Assembly: GCA_021771635.1 (NCBI GenBank)
Contig: JAETOQ010000001.1
Span: 62,001-126,000, forward strand
DNA from: Oscillospiraceae bacterium
GTDB taxonomy: Bacteria; Bacillota; Clostridia; Oscillospirales; Oscillospiraceae
Reading direction: 5' to 3'
DNA: 64,000 nucleotides
The stretch's first letter is position 1; the number at the start of each line of letters is the position of its first letter. Below the pieces are notes generated by a model. The model did no database searches, was not told where the DNA came from, and saw only the letters and a list, made by a program, of their open reading frames with translations. Positions 10,063 through 18,955 of this stretch are shown piece by piece. A program made the translations under genes and the position numbers.

Positions 10063-10184
10063 CTGATTAGTATACCAGCCGCATGTTGGTTTGTCAACCG
10101 TATTTTTCGAAATTTTTGTGTATATTTTCACGGACTTCTGTCCAGAATATCGGCTGTACCAGTGATGCGAAAGGAGGTACTTTT

Positions 10185-10289
10185 ATGCAGAACCGTGAAA
10201 ACAACCAGAATGAGCGCAATCAGAACCAGAACCAGCGCGAGAACAAGCAGCAGAATGAGCAGCGCAACCAGAAGGAAAACCGCAAGTAA
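10185..10289 (+). CDS. 34-aa Asn/Gln/Glu/Arg-rich microprotein
   Basis: ATG preceded by AAAGGAGG SD; MQNRENNQNERNQNQNQRENKQQNEQRNQKENRK; followed directly by a strong terminator. Confidence 0.8.
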   Translation: MQNRENNQNERNQNQNQRENKQQNEQRNQKENRK

Positions 10290-10306
10290 GCCCTTGCTCT
10301 TTACAA

Positions 10307-10343
10307 ACACGCGGCGGGACGCAGTACCCGCCGCGTGTTTTTT
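10307..10343 (+). terminator. Rho-independent terminator after the microprotein gene
   Basis: ACACGCGGCGGGacgcagtaCCCGCCGCGTGT + TTTTT. Confidence 0.9.
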
Positions 10344-10806
10344 ATGATCCGATATCAAACTCGGCGGCCAGCAGGAAATCGATATGGCCGCCCGGCTCCC
10401 GGTACTCAAAGAACCATTTTACCACCCGGTAATGCCCCTCCGGCAGGGAGCCGTACAGATCGGCCCACATCAGCTCCTGTTCCACGGTCTCGCCCTTGGG
10501 ATAGATCAGTGCCTCGGCGGTGTTGTCGTACCCATCTTTCCTGGTCTCCAGCCAGTACCATTCCCCATTCACTTCCTTTTGCAGGGAAAAATCATACGCG
10601 TTTCCGCTGTCGATCTCTCTGTCCGTGGTGTTCAGGATCTCAACTGTGACGGTCCCCGGATATGCCGTTCCCTCCGCAACGGTCATGGTCACGCCCTCAT
10701 AGGTATTGACCTCGCCCTCAAACTTCTCCCCTGTTTTGGCCTCCCCGCCGCAGCCGGTCAGCAGCAGAACGCAGAGCAGGACTGCCATACAATCGCGTTT
10801 TCGCAT
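10342..10806 (-). CDS. lipoprotein with Ig-like domain
   Basis: lipobox LLLTGCGG; beta-rich 'VTVEILNTTDREIDSGNAYDFSLQKEVNGEWY'. Confidence 0.75.
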   Translation of the reverse strand: MRKRDCMAVLLCVLLLTGCGGEAKTGEKFEGEVNTYEGVTMTVAEGTAYPGTVTVEILNTTDREIDSGNAYDFSLQKEVNGEWYWLETRKDGYDNTAEALIYPKGETVEQELMWADLYGSLPEGHYRVVKWFFEYREPGGHIDFLLAAEFDIGS

Positions 10807-11284
10807 AGGCTGGCTCCCCTTTCCGGCATGTATTTATCTCTTCAGACGGCGCGTTTCCTGTAAAAGTTCCCAGGAATCACCGCTTATTTGGAGTACAGGC
10901 TGGAGGATGATACGCCGCCATCCACTGGGAACGCGCCGCCGGTGATATATTCGGTCCCGCCTCTTCTCTTCCAGTTTTTCCTATTATATGCCTTTTCCAA
11001 ATGGGTGTAAATCGTTTCTTACGCCCCTGCGAAATATGGTATCATTGCCCACGATATCAAATCTTCCAGAAGAGATGGACCGCCCATGGAAAACGTGAAA
11101 AACACACTGGCCGCCTGTCTGCCCTCTTCACCATCACTGTGCGGGGATCCACATTCATTTCCAGCAAAAAACTGCCGGGCGCGATGCTCACCACCCTGGA
11201 TGTCGTGATCTCCCAGCGGCCCACAAAAGAGAAAAGCTCGGACAGCCTGCTGCTGTAAAGCGGCGCCTGCCGGCGTCTGAAAAA

Positions 11285-11313
11285 GCACCCGCTCCATCAA
11301 ACGGAGCGGGTGC
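11285..11313 (-). terminator. terminator downstream of the GH25-SLH gene
   Basis: GCACCCGCTCCgtttgatGGAGCGGGTGC-TTTTT on the minus strand. Confidence 0.85.
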
Positions 11314-11344
11314 TTCTTTCTGTGTATCTATGTTACCCGATATA

Positions 11345-12997
11345 TCAGCGGCGGCGAATGAATTGGATATTGCCGTCCACCCGGCCCGTTACGCCGTCCA
11401 CGGTGCAGGCACTGGAGAACTGCCAATAGTCCATCTGATAGTAGAAAGTGGGGTACAGCTTCTCGGAGGATGCGCTCTTGTACTCCGGATACCAGTAGAG
11501 ATAGGGCGCCAGGGCGTCCTGGTCGTACTTGATGTAGCTGACATACTGTCCGGCGTAGACCATGGGGGTGTAGCCCGCCTCGGCGACGCGTTCGCAGAAG
11601 GCCACGGCGCAGGCCGTTGCCATCTCCGGCGTGGTGCCGTAGACACGGTAGGAGGCATCGTGCATCTCCCAGTCATAGGCCACGGGACCGTCAATATCAT
11701 AGCCCCGCAGGAGCTCGATGACGTAGTCTGCCTCCTCAATGGCCTCCTCCACGGTGATGGCCTGGGCAAAGAAGTACACGCCGGTCTCAATGCCCGCCGC
11801 CATGGCTCCCTCGATGTTCTTTCCGTAGAAAGCGTCCGTGTTCAGCGAGCCGGAGCCGTAGCCCCGGAACCCCACACGGATCATGGCGAAATCCACGCCG
11901 TCCTCCGCGGCAGCCTCCCAGTCGATGGTCTTGTCCGGTCTGGCCTGGTTCTGATAGGCGGAGATGTCGATGCCGAAGCGGGTCCTGAATTCGTCTCCCA
12001 CATAGACCAGCCGGTCATCCTCCCACACAAAGTCCCCTTCGCCTACCTGAATGGGCTCCGCGTCCTCGTATACGGGGATCTGCTTATTGTCATAGCTGAT
12101 GTATTCCCCGGTGGTCTCGCCGGGAGTATAGACCTCGCCGGGCTGGATGCCCGGTGCCTCCGGGGTCTCCGGATCTTTGGGCTCCTCCGGTACGACAGGC
12201 TCCGCGACCGTTGTCGGCACGATGGAACTGAAATTCCGGATGTGGCCCATGACCGTCACGTTGGAGAGAAGCACATCCCCTACAACGCCAGGGGCCAGGA
12301 TCAGGTCGCCGTAGATGGTCATGTTCTCCAGGGCCGCGCCGTCGGCGGCGTTGATCATCAGTGTCCCCTGGACATCGCCGGAATAGGTGCCGGAGGTCTG
12401 GACGAGTGTCTGGATCATATTGCCAAGGATGTTGACGATCTCCGCCCGGGTAATAGGCTCCTGGGGACGGAAGTTGCCGTCCCAGCAGTCCGTGATGTAG
12501 CCCCGGACCGTCATCTCCGCCACAGGGCCTTTGGCATACTCCGCGAACTGGCCGGCGTCGCCATAGGGCAGGTCGGTGGTGGTGGCGTCGATATGAAAGG
12601 CGCGGGCGATCATCGTCACCGCCTGCTGGCGGGTGATGGTGTCCCCCGCCAGGGCCTTGCCGTTGTTGCCCAGATACACCCCGGCGGCGTGAAGCTTCAG
12701 GATGGCGCTCTCCCAATAGTTCCCCTTGATATCGGAGAAGGTGCCCGCGCCGGAGATGGACTGAAATTGCAAAAAGCGGTCCATGATGCCCGCGAAAGCG
12801 CCCCGTGTGATGGAGTTGTCCGGTCGGAACGTCCCGTCCTCATACCCCTGGATGATGCTGTATTCCTCGCTCCACTTGGCGATGGAGCTCTCGGCCCAGT
12901 GTCCGGCGGTATCGGTGAACGCGGCCGCTGGCGTCAGAGCCAGGGCGGCGGCCAGCGCCGCGGACGCCAGCCGTTTCGGCAGTCGAATGTGATGCAT
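11345..12997 (-). CDS. secreted SLH-domain protein with C-terminal GH25 lysozyme domain
   Basis: signal peptide; SLH repeats (FTDTAGHWAESSIAKWSEEYSIIQGYEDGTFRPDNSITRG); GH25 'FGIDISAYQNQARPDKTIDWEAAAEDGVDFAMIRVGFRGYGSG...VYFFAQA'. Confidence 0.9.
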   Translation of the reverse strand: MHHIRLPKRLASAALAAALALTPAAAFTDTAGHWAESSIAKWSEEYSIIQGYEDGTFRPDNSITRGAFAGIMDRFLQFQSISGAGTFSDIKGNYWESAILKLHAAGVYLGNNGKALAGDTITRQQAVTMIARAFHIDATTTDLPYGDAGQFAEYAKGPVAEMTVRGYITDCWDGNFRPQEPITRAEIVNILGNMIQTLVQTSGTYSGDVQGTLMINAADGAALENMTIYGDLILAPGVVGDVLLSNVTVMGHIRNFSSIVPTTVAEPVVPEEPKDPETPEAPGIQPGEVYTPGETTGEYISYDNKQIPVYEDAEPIQVGEGDFVWEDDRLVYVGDEFRTRFGIDISAYQNQARPDKTIDWEAAAEDGVDFAMIRVGFRGYGSGSLNTDAFYGKNIEGAMAAGIETGVYFFAQAITVEEAIEEADYVIELLRGYDIDGPVAYDWEMHDASYRVYGTTPEMATACAVAFCERVAEAGYTPMVYAGQYVSYIKYDQDALAPYLYWYPEYKSASSEKLYPTFYYQMDYWQFSSACTVDGVTGRVDGNIQFIRRR

Positions 12998-13306
12998 GGC
13001 AGTCCCTTTCTGTCGTTTTTTGTCGGTTTGGATATCAAAAAAAGCGCCGCGGCCCAGTGTGGGCTGCGGTGTTATGTCACCCTTTGAACAGCGCCTTTTT
13101 TTATTATAGCGGACGTTGCCTCTCCGGTCAAGGCACATGTAGGGATTTGTCAAAAAATGTTATGTCTCCCAATACAGGAAGCCTCTGCCTCTCCCGCCGC
13201 TCCTTTTTTGTTGGACGCATCATCTCTTCATTTGGTTCCGCCGCCGGAAAAAAACGGCGAAACAGCCAAAGAAGTCCCCCTCCTTTTGGCTGTTCCGCTG
13301 TTTCTC

Positions 13307-14704
13307 CTATGCAGTTTTGCGGGGAATGAACGCTCTGCCCCGGCTGTCCTCCCGGACGATGGAGCTGCTGTGAAAAACCGACAGCAGGATCCCTAAAAGC
13401 GCACAGTCCACCACCAGAGCTGTGCCGCCGTCGGAGAGCAGCGGGTATGGGAAGGGTGTCAGAAGTGCTTTCCAGCCCAAAAGTCCTGTCATCGTCTGGA
13501 CCACATAGGCGGCGGCCTGCCAGGTCAGTGTCAGCAGAACGGCGGAGGCCAGCAGGCGGCCCAGCACCGCCGTCTGGCGGCGGCATGTTCGCCAGCCCAC
13601 AGCCAGCAGGACCGCCATGGGTGCCTGCACCGCCAGGAAGCCCAGCCAGCCGAAGTTTGCCAAAACCGCAAACAGCATATCGTCGTAGTGTGCAAAGTCG
13701 AGTATCCAGTGCAAACTCTCCTGCCATTGTGCCGGGTTCTCCCATTCCTTCGGCATGTCGGCCGCGCCCACCAGCCGGGCGTTAGACAGCAGCTCCCGGA
13801 CAAACCGCTTCGAATATACGGCGTAGTCATCCTTCCCACCCTGTGCCCGCCAAACCGCGTCGATCAGGGAATGGGGCGCTCCGCCGGTCAGGACCGTCAG
13901 CGCCAGCAGGATGGCCCCCAGCGCGGCCAGGGCATAGCCCGCCACCAGCAGCCAGTTCCGCTTTTGCCCGCCAAACCAGCCGCTTTTGACGGCCAGCATC
14001 AGCAGCGCCGTGTTGCACAGCAGCGTGGGCCAGAGCATCTGCATCCATCCCAGGGCGATCCACGGAAGTGTGGGCGCAAGCCCCAGAACACAGCAGGCCG
14101 CAAGTCCCCGTGTCCCCTTCTCCCGCAGGGCGTAGATCGCCAGCGCCATGGCGAAGGGCAGCAGCAGGGGCAGATAGTCCCCCAGCGAATGTGTGTAGCT
14201 AAAAGAAGGGAGCGTGACTTCCAGCAGGGGGCGGCCAAACACCGCCGCCGTCACCAGCCCCGCCGCCAGCAGAGGCCTCTTTCCAAAAAGGGTGTAGTCC
14301 AGAAAATACAGGAGGACCATGGCCCCCAGCGCCAGGACAATGGTGCCGCCCCAGCGGGGAGCATAATAGTCCGCAAGATAGCTCACGCCCCAATGCTGGT
14401 ACACCCGGAAGCCCAGCCAGACCGCCAGAGAAAGCATAACCGGGACAAAGATCCCCCAGGCGGACCTGGGCCGGTGGATGCGGTCCAGCTCCGTGCCCAC
14501 GGTCACCGGGTCCCCCATCTCCTCCACCGCCAGGCGCTCCGCCTCCTCCGGACTGTTTTCCTCCTCCGCGAAGGCGTCCCGCTGGTCCTCCAGGTGCCGC
14601 TTCAGTTCCAGGGCCACCATGGGCCTGGCCCGCTTCCACCGGATCTGCTCCTCCACCGCTGTCAGATATGCCTGTATGGTCTTACGCTCTGGCACAGCAG
14701 GCAC
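13307..14704 (-). CDS. multi-TM protein with N-terminal permease-prefix-like domain
   Basis: N-terminal ALELKRHLEDQRDAFAEEENSPEEAERLAVEEMGDPVTVGTELDRIHRPR followed by many TMs; coupled to a PadR regulator. Confidence 0.65.
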   Translation of the reverse strand: MPAVPERKTIQAYLTAVEEQIRWKRARPMVALELKRHLEDQRDAFAEEENSPEEAERLAVEEMGDPVTVGTELDRIHRPRSAWGIFVPVMLSLAVWLGFRVYQHWGVSYLADYYAPRWGGTIVLALGAMVLLYFLDYTLFGKRPLLAAGLVTAAVFGRPLLEVTLPSFSYTHSLGDYLPLLLPFAMALAIYALREKGTRGLAACCVLGLAPTLPWIALGWMQMLWPTLLCNTALLMLAVKSGWFGGQKRNWLLVAGYALAALGAILLALTVLTGGAPHSLIDAVWRAQGGKDDYAVYSKRFVRELLSNARLVGAADMPKEWENPAQWQESLHWILDFAHYDDMLFAVLANFGWLGFLAVQAPMAVLLAVGWRTCRRQTAVLGRLLASAVLLTLTWQAAAYVVQTMTGLLGWKALLTPFPYPLLSDGGTALVVDCALLGILLSVFHSSSIVREDSRGRAFIPRKTA

Positions 14705-15029
14705 CTCCCTTCAAAACCCGGCCCACAGCGTGGGCATAGGCGTTCCAGGACGCCTCCTTCTCCCGGAGGGCCGCGCCGCCCTCCTTTGTCAAATGATAGT
14801 ACCGCCGGGGCTTTCCGGCGGCGGCCTCCCCCTCGTAGGCCGTGACAAGTCCCTTTTCTTCCAGACTGTGGAGCAGAGGGTACAGCGTCCCTGCCTTCAG
14901 GTGGAAAGTGTCATCGCTGCGGCGCTTCAGCTCCTCGATCATCTGATAGCCGTACTTGTCCCCGTCCTCCAGCAGCTTCAGCACCAGCAGGGCCATGCTT
15001 CCGCTGACCAGGCTTTTTTCCAGTTCCAT
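14682..15029 (-). CDS. PadR family transcriptional regulator
   Basis: LVLKLLEDGDKYGYQMIEELKRRSDDTFHLKAGTLYPLLHSLEEKGLV. Confidence 0.93.
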   Translation of the reverse strand: MELEKSLVSGSMALLVLKLLEDGDKYGYQMIEELKRRSDDTFHLKAGTLYPLLHSLEEKGLVTAYEGEAAAGKPRRYYHLTKEGGAALREKEASWNAYAHAVGRVLKGGACCARA

Positions 15030-15175
15030 ACAGCTCCTCCTTATATCGGTAATCTATATATTTGATTATATATCGATTTTCTATATATGTCAATCATAAC
15101 CACGGCCGTGCCGGTGGCTTTTTTACAAAAATGAAAGGAGAGCGGCCTTCGCCGCTCCCCTTTGGTCCACAAAGA

Positions 15176-15913
15176 TCAGTCGTTGTTCCAGTTGTGCCAG
15201 ACGTTCTGCACGTCATCGGAATCCTCCAGCATGTCGATGAGCTTTTCCATGTTCTTCACGTCGCCCTCGTCGCTGAGAGTGATGTAGTTCTGGGGCACCA
15301 TCTCGATGTCGGCGTTGACAAAGCTGTACCCCTTCCCCTCCAGGGCCTTCACCACGTCGTTGAAGGCGTCGGGATCGGTGGTGATCTCCAGAGCGGGACC
15401 GTCGGCCTCGAAGTCGGCGGCGCCGGCCTCCAGCGCGTCCATCATCACAGTGTCCTCGTCCAGCTCGCCCTCCTCGTTGTCGATGACGATGACGCCCTTC
15501 TTGTCGAAGGACCAGCTGACGCAGCCCTGAGCGCCCATGTTGCCGTTGCACTTGTCAAAGGCGTGGCGCACTTCGGGGGCGGTGCGCTGGCGGTTGTCCG
15601 TCAGGGCCTCCACGATGACGGCCACGCCGCCGGGGCCGTAGCCCTCGTAGGTGACGGCCTCGTAGTTCTCGGTGCTGCCGGCGCCCAGCGCCTTGTCGAT
15701 GGTGCGCTTGATGTTGTCGTTGGGCATGTTCACGGCCTTGGCCTTGGCGATGACGGTGGCAAGGCGGGAGTTGTTGTTGGGATCGCCGGAGCCGCCGCCC
15801 TCTTTCACGGCCACGATGATCTCCTTGGCGATCTTGGTGAACGCGGCGGAGCGCTTGGCGTCCTGCGCGCCCTTGGTCTTTTGGATATTATGCCATTTAG
15901 AATGTCCGGACAT
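15176..15913 (-). CDS. YebC/PmpR family protein
   Basis: MSGHSKWHNIQKTKGAQDAKRSAAFTKIAKEIIVAVKEGG. Confidence 0.97.
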   Translation of the reverse strand: MSGHSKWHNIQKTKGAQDAKRSAAFTKIAKEIIVAVKEGGGSGDPNNNSRLATVIAKAKAVNMPNDNIKRTIDKALGAGSTENYEAVTYEGYGPGGVAVIVEALTDNRQRTAPEVRHAFDKCNGNMGAQGCVSWSFDKKGVIVIDNEEGELDEDTVMMDALEAGAADFEADGPALEITTDPDAFNDVVKALEGKGYSFVNADIEMVPQNYITLSDEGDVKNMEKLIDMLEDSDDVQNVWHNWNND

Positions 15914-15919
15914 AGGTAG

Positions 15920-16708
15920 TTACTCTCCTTCAACGTAATAGTGGATGACTTCCCGGTGGGAAGCGGATTTTTCAACGGTCAGTTCCGGGAACCGGCCGGA
16001 TAGATACGAGACGAGCTTTGCGCAGATGGGGTCCTCCGTGGGGAAATGGCCCGCGTCGATGAGGTTGATGCCCTTCCCCTTCGCGTCCAGGAACTGGTGG
16101 TAGCTCAGGTCCGCGGTGACGAAGGTGTCGCACCCGGCGGCGATGGCGGCGTCCTCAAACTCGCCGCAGGCGCCGCCGCCCACAGCCACCTGATGGACAG
16201 GCCGGCCGGCGTCGGCGTAGCGCACGCCGCTGCATTGCAGGGCCTGACAGACGAAGCGGACAAAATCCGGCAGCGCCATGGACTCCGCCAGCAGGCCGCA
16301 CCGGCCCACCTGGTTGTCCGTAAAAGGCCCAGGGTCGACAAGCTTCAGCGTCTCCGCCAAAACGTCGTTGACACCTCCCTCAGCGGCGTCCAGATTGGTG
16401 TGCATGCAGATGGCGGACACGCCGCTGCGCAGCAGCTTCAGCAGCAGATGGCCCTGGGGCGTGTCGTCCCGGATGCTCTGCACCGGCAGCCACCGGCAGT
16501 TCATCACGGGATGGTGGGCCACGATCAGCTCACAGCCTTTGGCAATGGCCTCGTCTGCCACATCTTCAGTGATATCCAGAGCCACCAAAACCCGGGAGAC
16601 GGGCCAATCGGCATCCCCCAGCAGATGGCCCACATTGTCCCACTCCATGGCGAGCTCCCGGGGAGCCACGTCAAACAGGGCCTGTTCAATTTCACGGACA
16701 GTTGGCAT
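15920..16708 (-). CDS. Nif3-like dinuclear metal center protein
   Basis: MEWDNVGHLLGD...ELIVAHHPVMNC...ICMHTNLDAAEGGVND. Confidence 0.94.
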   Translation of the reverse strand: MPTVREIEQALFDVAPRELAMEWDNVGHLLGDADWPVSRVLVALDITEDVADEAIAKGCELIVAHHPVMNCRWLPVQSIRDDTPQGHLLLKLLRSGVSAICMHTNLDAAEGGVNDVLAETLKLVDPGPFTDNQVGRCGLLAESMALPDFVRFVCQALQCSGVRYADAGRPVHQVAVGGGACGEFEDAAIAAGCDTFVTADLSYHQFLDAKGKGINLIDAGHFPTEDPICAKLVSYLSGRFPELTVEKSASHREVIHYYVEGE

Positions 16709-17396
16709 GGCGCCACTCCTCTCGCATGGCCAGCAGCGCTGTGAGAATGTCCCGCAGCCCGTCGGCCTTTTGCCGGTCCGCAGGCTCCGCCGAGCGGTTC
16801 AGGCCCGCCACGGCCCCTTGCAGCCGGATGATCTTCTCAATGATGTAACGGTCCCCCAGCGGGTCGCGGAGCAGCTTTGCCCCGCCCCAGAGCTGACCTA
16901 AGGAGAGTGTCATCTCCCCCGATCCGGCCTCCATCACGGGATAGATGGTGCCCCGGTCACAGGCCAGCGCCTCCCGGGTGATGGCATAGCCGTGGTCCAT
17001 CAGGAACCGCCGCAGCTCCTCCGCCCTGGTCTGGGGCTGGAGCAGCAGGGTATGGCGCCCGTCCGCCGTCCAGGGCGCGGCGGCCAGGATGGCGGCGATG
17101 TTCTCCCCGCCCATGCCGGCGATGACGATGGTGTCCGCCTCGTCGGGCCGGATGAAGGCCAGACCGTCTCCCAGGCGGAAGTCGATGCCCTCCGCCCCGT
17201 AGGTCCGGCCAGTCGCCCTGGCCCGTTCCAGGGGGCCCTTCCGCAGGTCGCTGGCAATGGCAGAGGCCACACGGCCGTGAAGCGTCAGCCACACGGGCAG
17301 ATAGGCGTGGTCCGTGCCAACATCAGCGAGCTTGGCGCCGGGAGGCACCCAGCCGGCGATGAGGGCCAGCCTGGGACTCAGTTCCAGTTGTTTCAT
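16692..17396 (-). CDS. trmK: tRNA (adenine22-N1)-methyltransferase-like protein
   Basis: LSPRLALIAGWVPPGAKLADVGTDHAYLPVWL; adjacent to the Nif3-like gene as usual. Confidence 0.88.
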   Translation of the reverse strand: MKQLELSPRLALIAGWVPPGAKLADVGTDHAYLPVWLTLHGRVASAIASDLRKGPLERARATGRTYGAEGIDFRLGDGLAFIRPDEADTIVIAGMGGENIAAILAAAPWTADGRHTLLLQPQTRAEELRRFLMDHGYAITREALACDRGTIYPVMEAGSGEMTLSLGQLWGGAKLLRDPLGDRYIIEKIIRLQGAVAGLNRSAEPADRQKADGLRDILTALLAMREEWRHANCP

Positions 17397-17452
17397 GCTT
17401 CCTCCGTGGAAGGACGCATACGGTTGCCCGTATGCGTCCTGTCGGTCCTCTC

Positions 17453-17680
17453 TTACTGGGCCTTGTTGGCTTCCTCATTCACCAGGGCCAGCAGCTTTTC
17501 CACATCCACGCCGTGGACCATGCAGGCCTCTTCCACCGTCTCGCCCCGGGAAGAGGGGCAGCCCAGGCAGTGCATGCCGATGGACAGGAAGATGGGAGCG
17601 GTGTGGGGGGCAATGTCCAGAATATCACCAATGATGGTGTCTTTGGTAATTTCGATCATGGGAAAGTTCCTCCATTCCAA
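17453..17680 (-). CDS. DUF1858 domain-containing protein
   Basis: ITKDTIIGDILDIAPHTAPIFLSIGMHCLGCPSSRGETVEEACMVHGVD. Confidence 0.9.
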   Translation of the reverse strand: MEWRNFPMIEITKDTIIGDILDIAPHTAPIFLSIGMHCLGCPSSRGETVEEACMVHGVDVEKLLALVNEEANKAQ

Positions 17681-17931
17681 ATTTCAACGGGAAATAACCG
17701 TGTCGCGGGTATTATACTCTATTATGGGCGCGAATTCAATAGAAAATCCGAGAAAACCGTGGATTTTGCGAAAAGTCGGCGCAGAGATCCGGCCCTGCCG
17801 TGATGGGGCCGGGATTCCCCGGCCTGTCCACAGAACGCGTCCCTCTCTATTCATGCCAGCAGTCCAAAAAAGCGGCGCCCGCTCTCACGGACGCCGTTTT
17901 TCTGCAAGAAACAAAAGCTGTATACAGTTTG

Positions 17932-18210
17932 TTATCTCTGCTCGCGCATCTTGGCGAAGCACTCGCTGCAATACACGGGACGGTCAGACTTGGGCTCGAA
18001 GGGAACCTTGGCCTCGCCGCCGCAGGAAGCGCAGACAGCGGTGAAGTACTCGCGAGGGCCGCGGGCGGCGTTCTTGCGGGCGTCACGGCAAGCCTTGCAG
18101 CGCTGAGGCTCGTTCTGGAAGCCGCGCTCGGCGTAAAACTCCTGCTCACCGGCGGTAAACACGAACTCCTGGCCGCACTCTTTGCACACTAAAGTCTTGT
18201 CTTCGTACAT
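17932..18210 (-). CDS. zinc-ribbon / CxxC protein
   Basis: MYEDKTLVCKECGQEFVFTAGEQEFYAERGF...RCKACRDARK...CASCGGEAKVPF...YCSECF. Confidence 0.9.
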   Translation of the reverse strand: MYEDKTLVCKECGQEFVFTAGEQEFYAERGFQNEPQRCKACRDARKNAARGPREYFTAVCASCGGEAKVPFEPKSDRPVYCSECFAKMREQR

Positions 18211-18248
18211 GATTTTACCCTCTCTTTGAAAAGAAAAATATATTGCGT

Positions 18249-18890
18249 TCAGCTTTTGCTGAGATCGCCGGAAAGTAACTGCTGTGCCACCTTGCGTCGA
18301 ATGCGCTGCACAGCGTTGTCCACGGACTTTGGGGGCTTGCCTACCGTTTCGGCAATTTCCCTGCATGAAAGGCCGTCTAAATAGTACCCCAAAATCTTCG
18401 CTTCAAATTCGGACAACTGTTTCCGGACACCGGATAAGAGGGCTGCCGTGTGCTCCCTGTCGATCAAAAAATCTTCAGGGTTTCGCTGCGCCAAGTTATT
18501 GGGACCAGAGGTGTAGGAATTACTGTCAAATTCGGGAGTATCCAGAGAAACCGACTGGTTAAGCGCCTTGTGCTTCTCCCGCGCCGCGGCGCGGAGAACG
18601 GAATACAGCCGGTTACGAATGCAGATTTCCGCAAAGGTCCGGAACGACGCCTCTTTCACAGCGTCATACTCGCGGACCGCCTTGATGAGCCCCACCATCC
18701 CCTCCTGGATCAGATCCTCGCTGTCGCCGCCCACCAGAAAGAAGGGCCGCGCGCAGGTGCGGACGAACCGGATATACCGGGTGACCAGCGCCTCCTCCGC
18801 CATGCGGTTTCCGGCGGCTGCCAGAAGGCACAGGTCCTCGTCCCGCATCTGTTCCAGGGACATGATTTGGTTCTCACAAGATTTGTTCAT
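18249..18890 (-). CDS. sigH: RNA polymerase sporulation sigma factor SigH
   Basis: MSLEQMRDEDLCLLAAAGNRMAEEALVTRYIRFVR...LIQEGMVGLIKAVREYD...LSCREIAETVGKPPKSVDNAVQRIRRK. Confidence 0.9.
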   Translation of the reverse strand: MNKSCENQIMSLEQMRDEDLCLLAAAGNRMAEEALVTRYIRFVRTCARPFFLVGGDSEDLIQEGMVGLIKAVREYDAVKEASFRTFAEICIRNRLYSVLRAAAREKHKALNQSVSLDTPEFDSNSYTSGPNNLAQRNPEDFLIDREHTAALLSGVRKQLSEFEAKILGYYLDGLSCREIAETVGKPPKSVDNAVQRIRRKVAQQLLSGDLSKS

Positions 18891-18955
18891 ATGGTATTAT
18901 ACCTGTCTACTCTATCAAATGTCAAGTAAATGTTAAAAATTCACGGAAAAAATCC

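Noticed and set aside
11330-13087. 585-aa plus-strand ORF (also 28090-29853, 39032-40957, 40630-41859, 47441-48906 and similar)
   Set aside because: Exactly antisense to well-identified genes; GC-rich shadow ORFs rich in H/R/A/G with no SD or family similarity.
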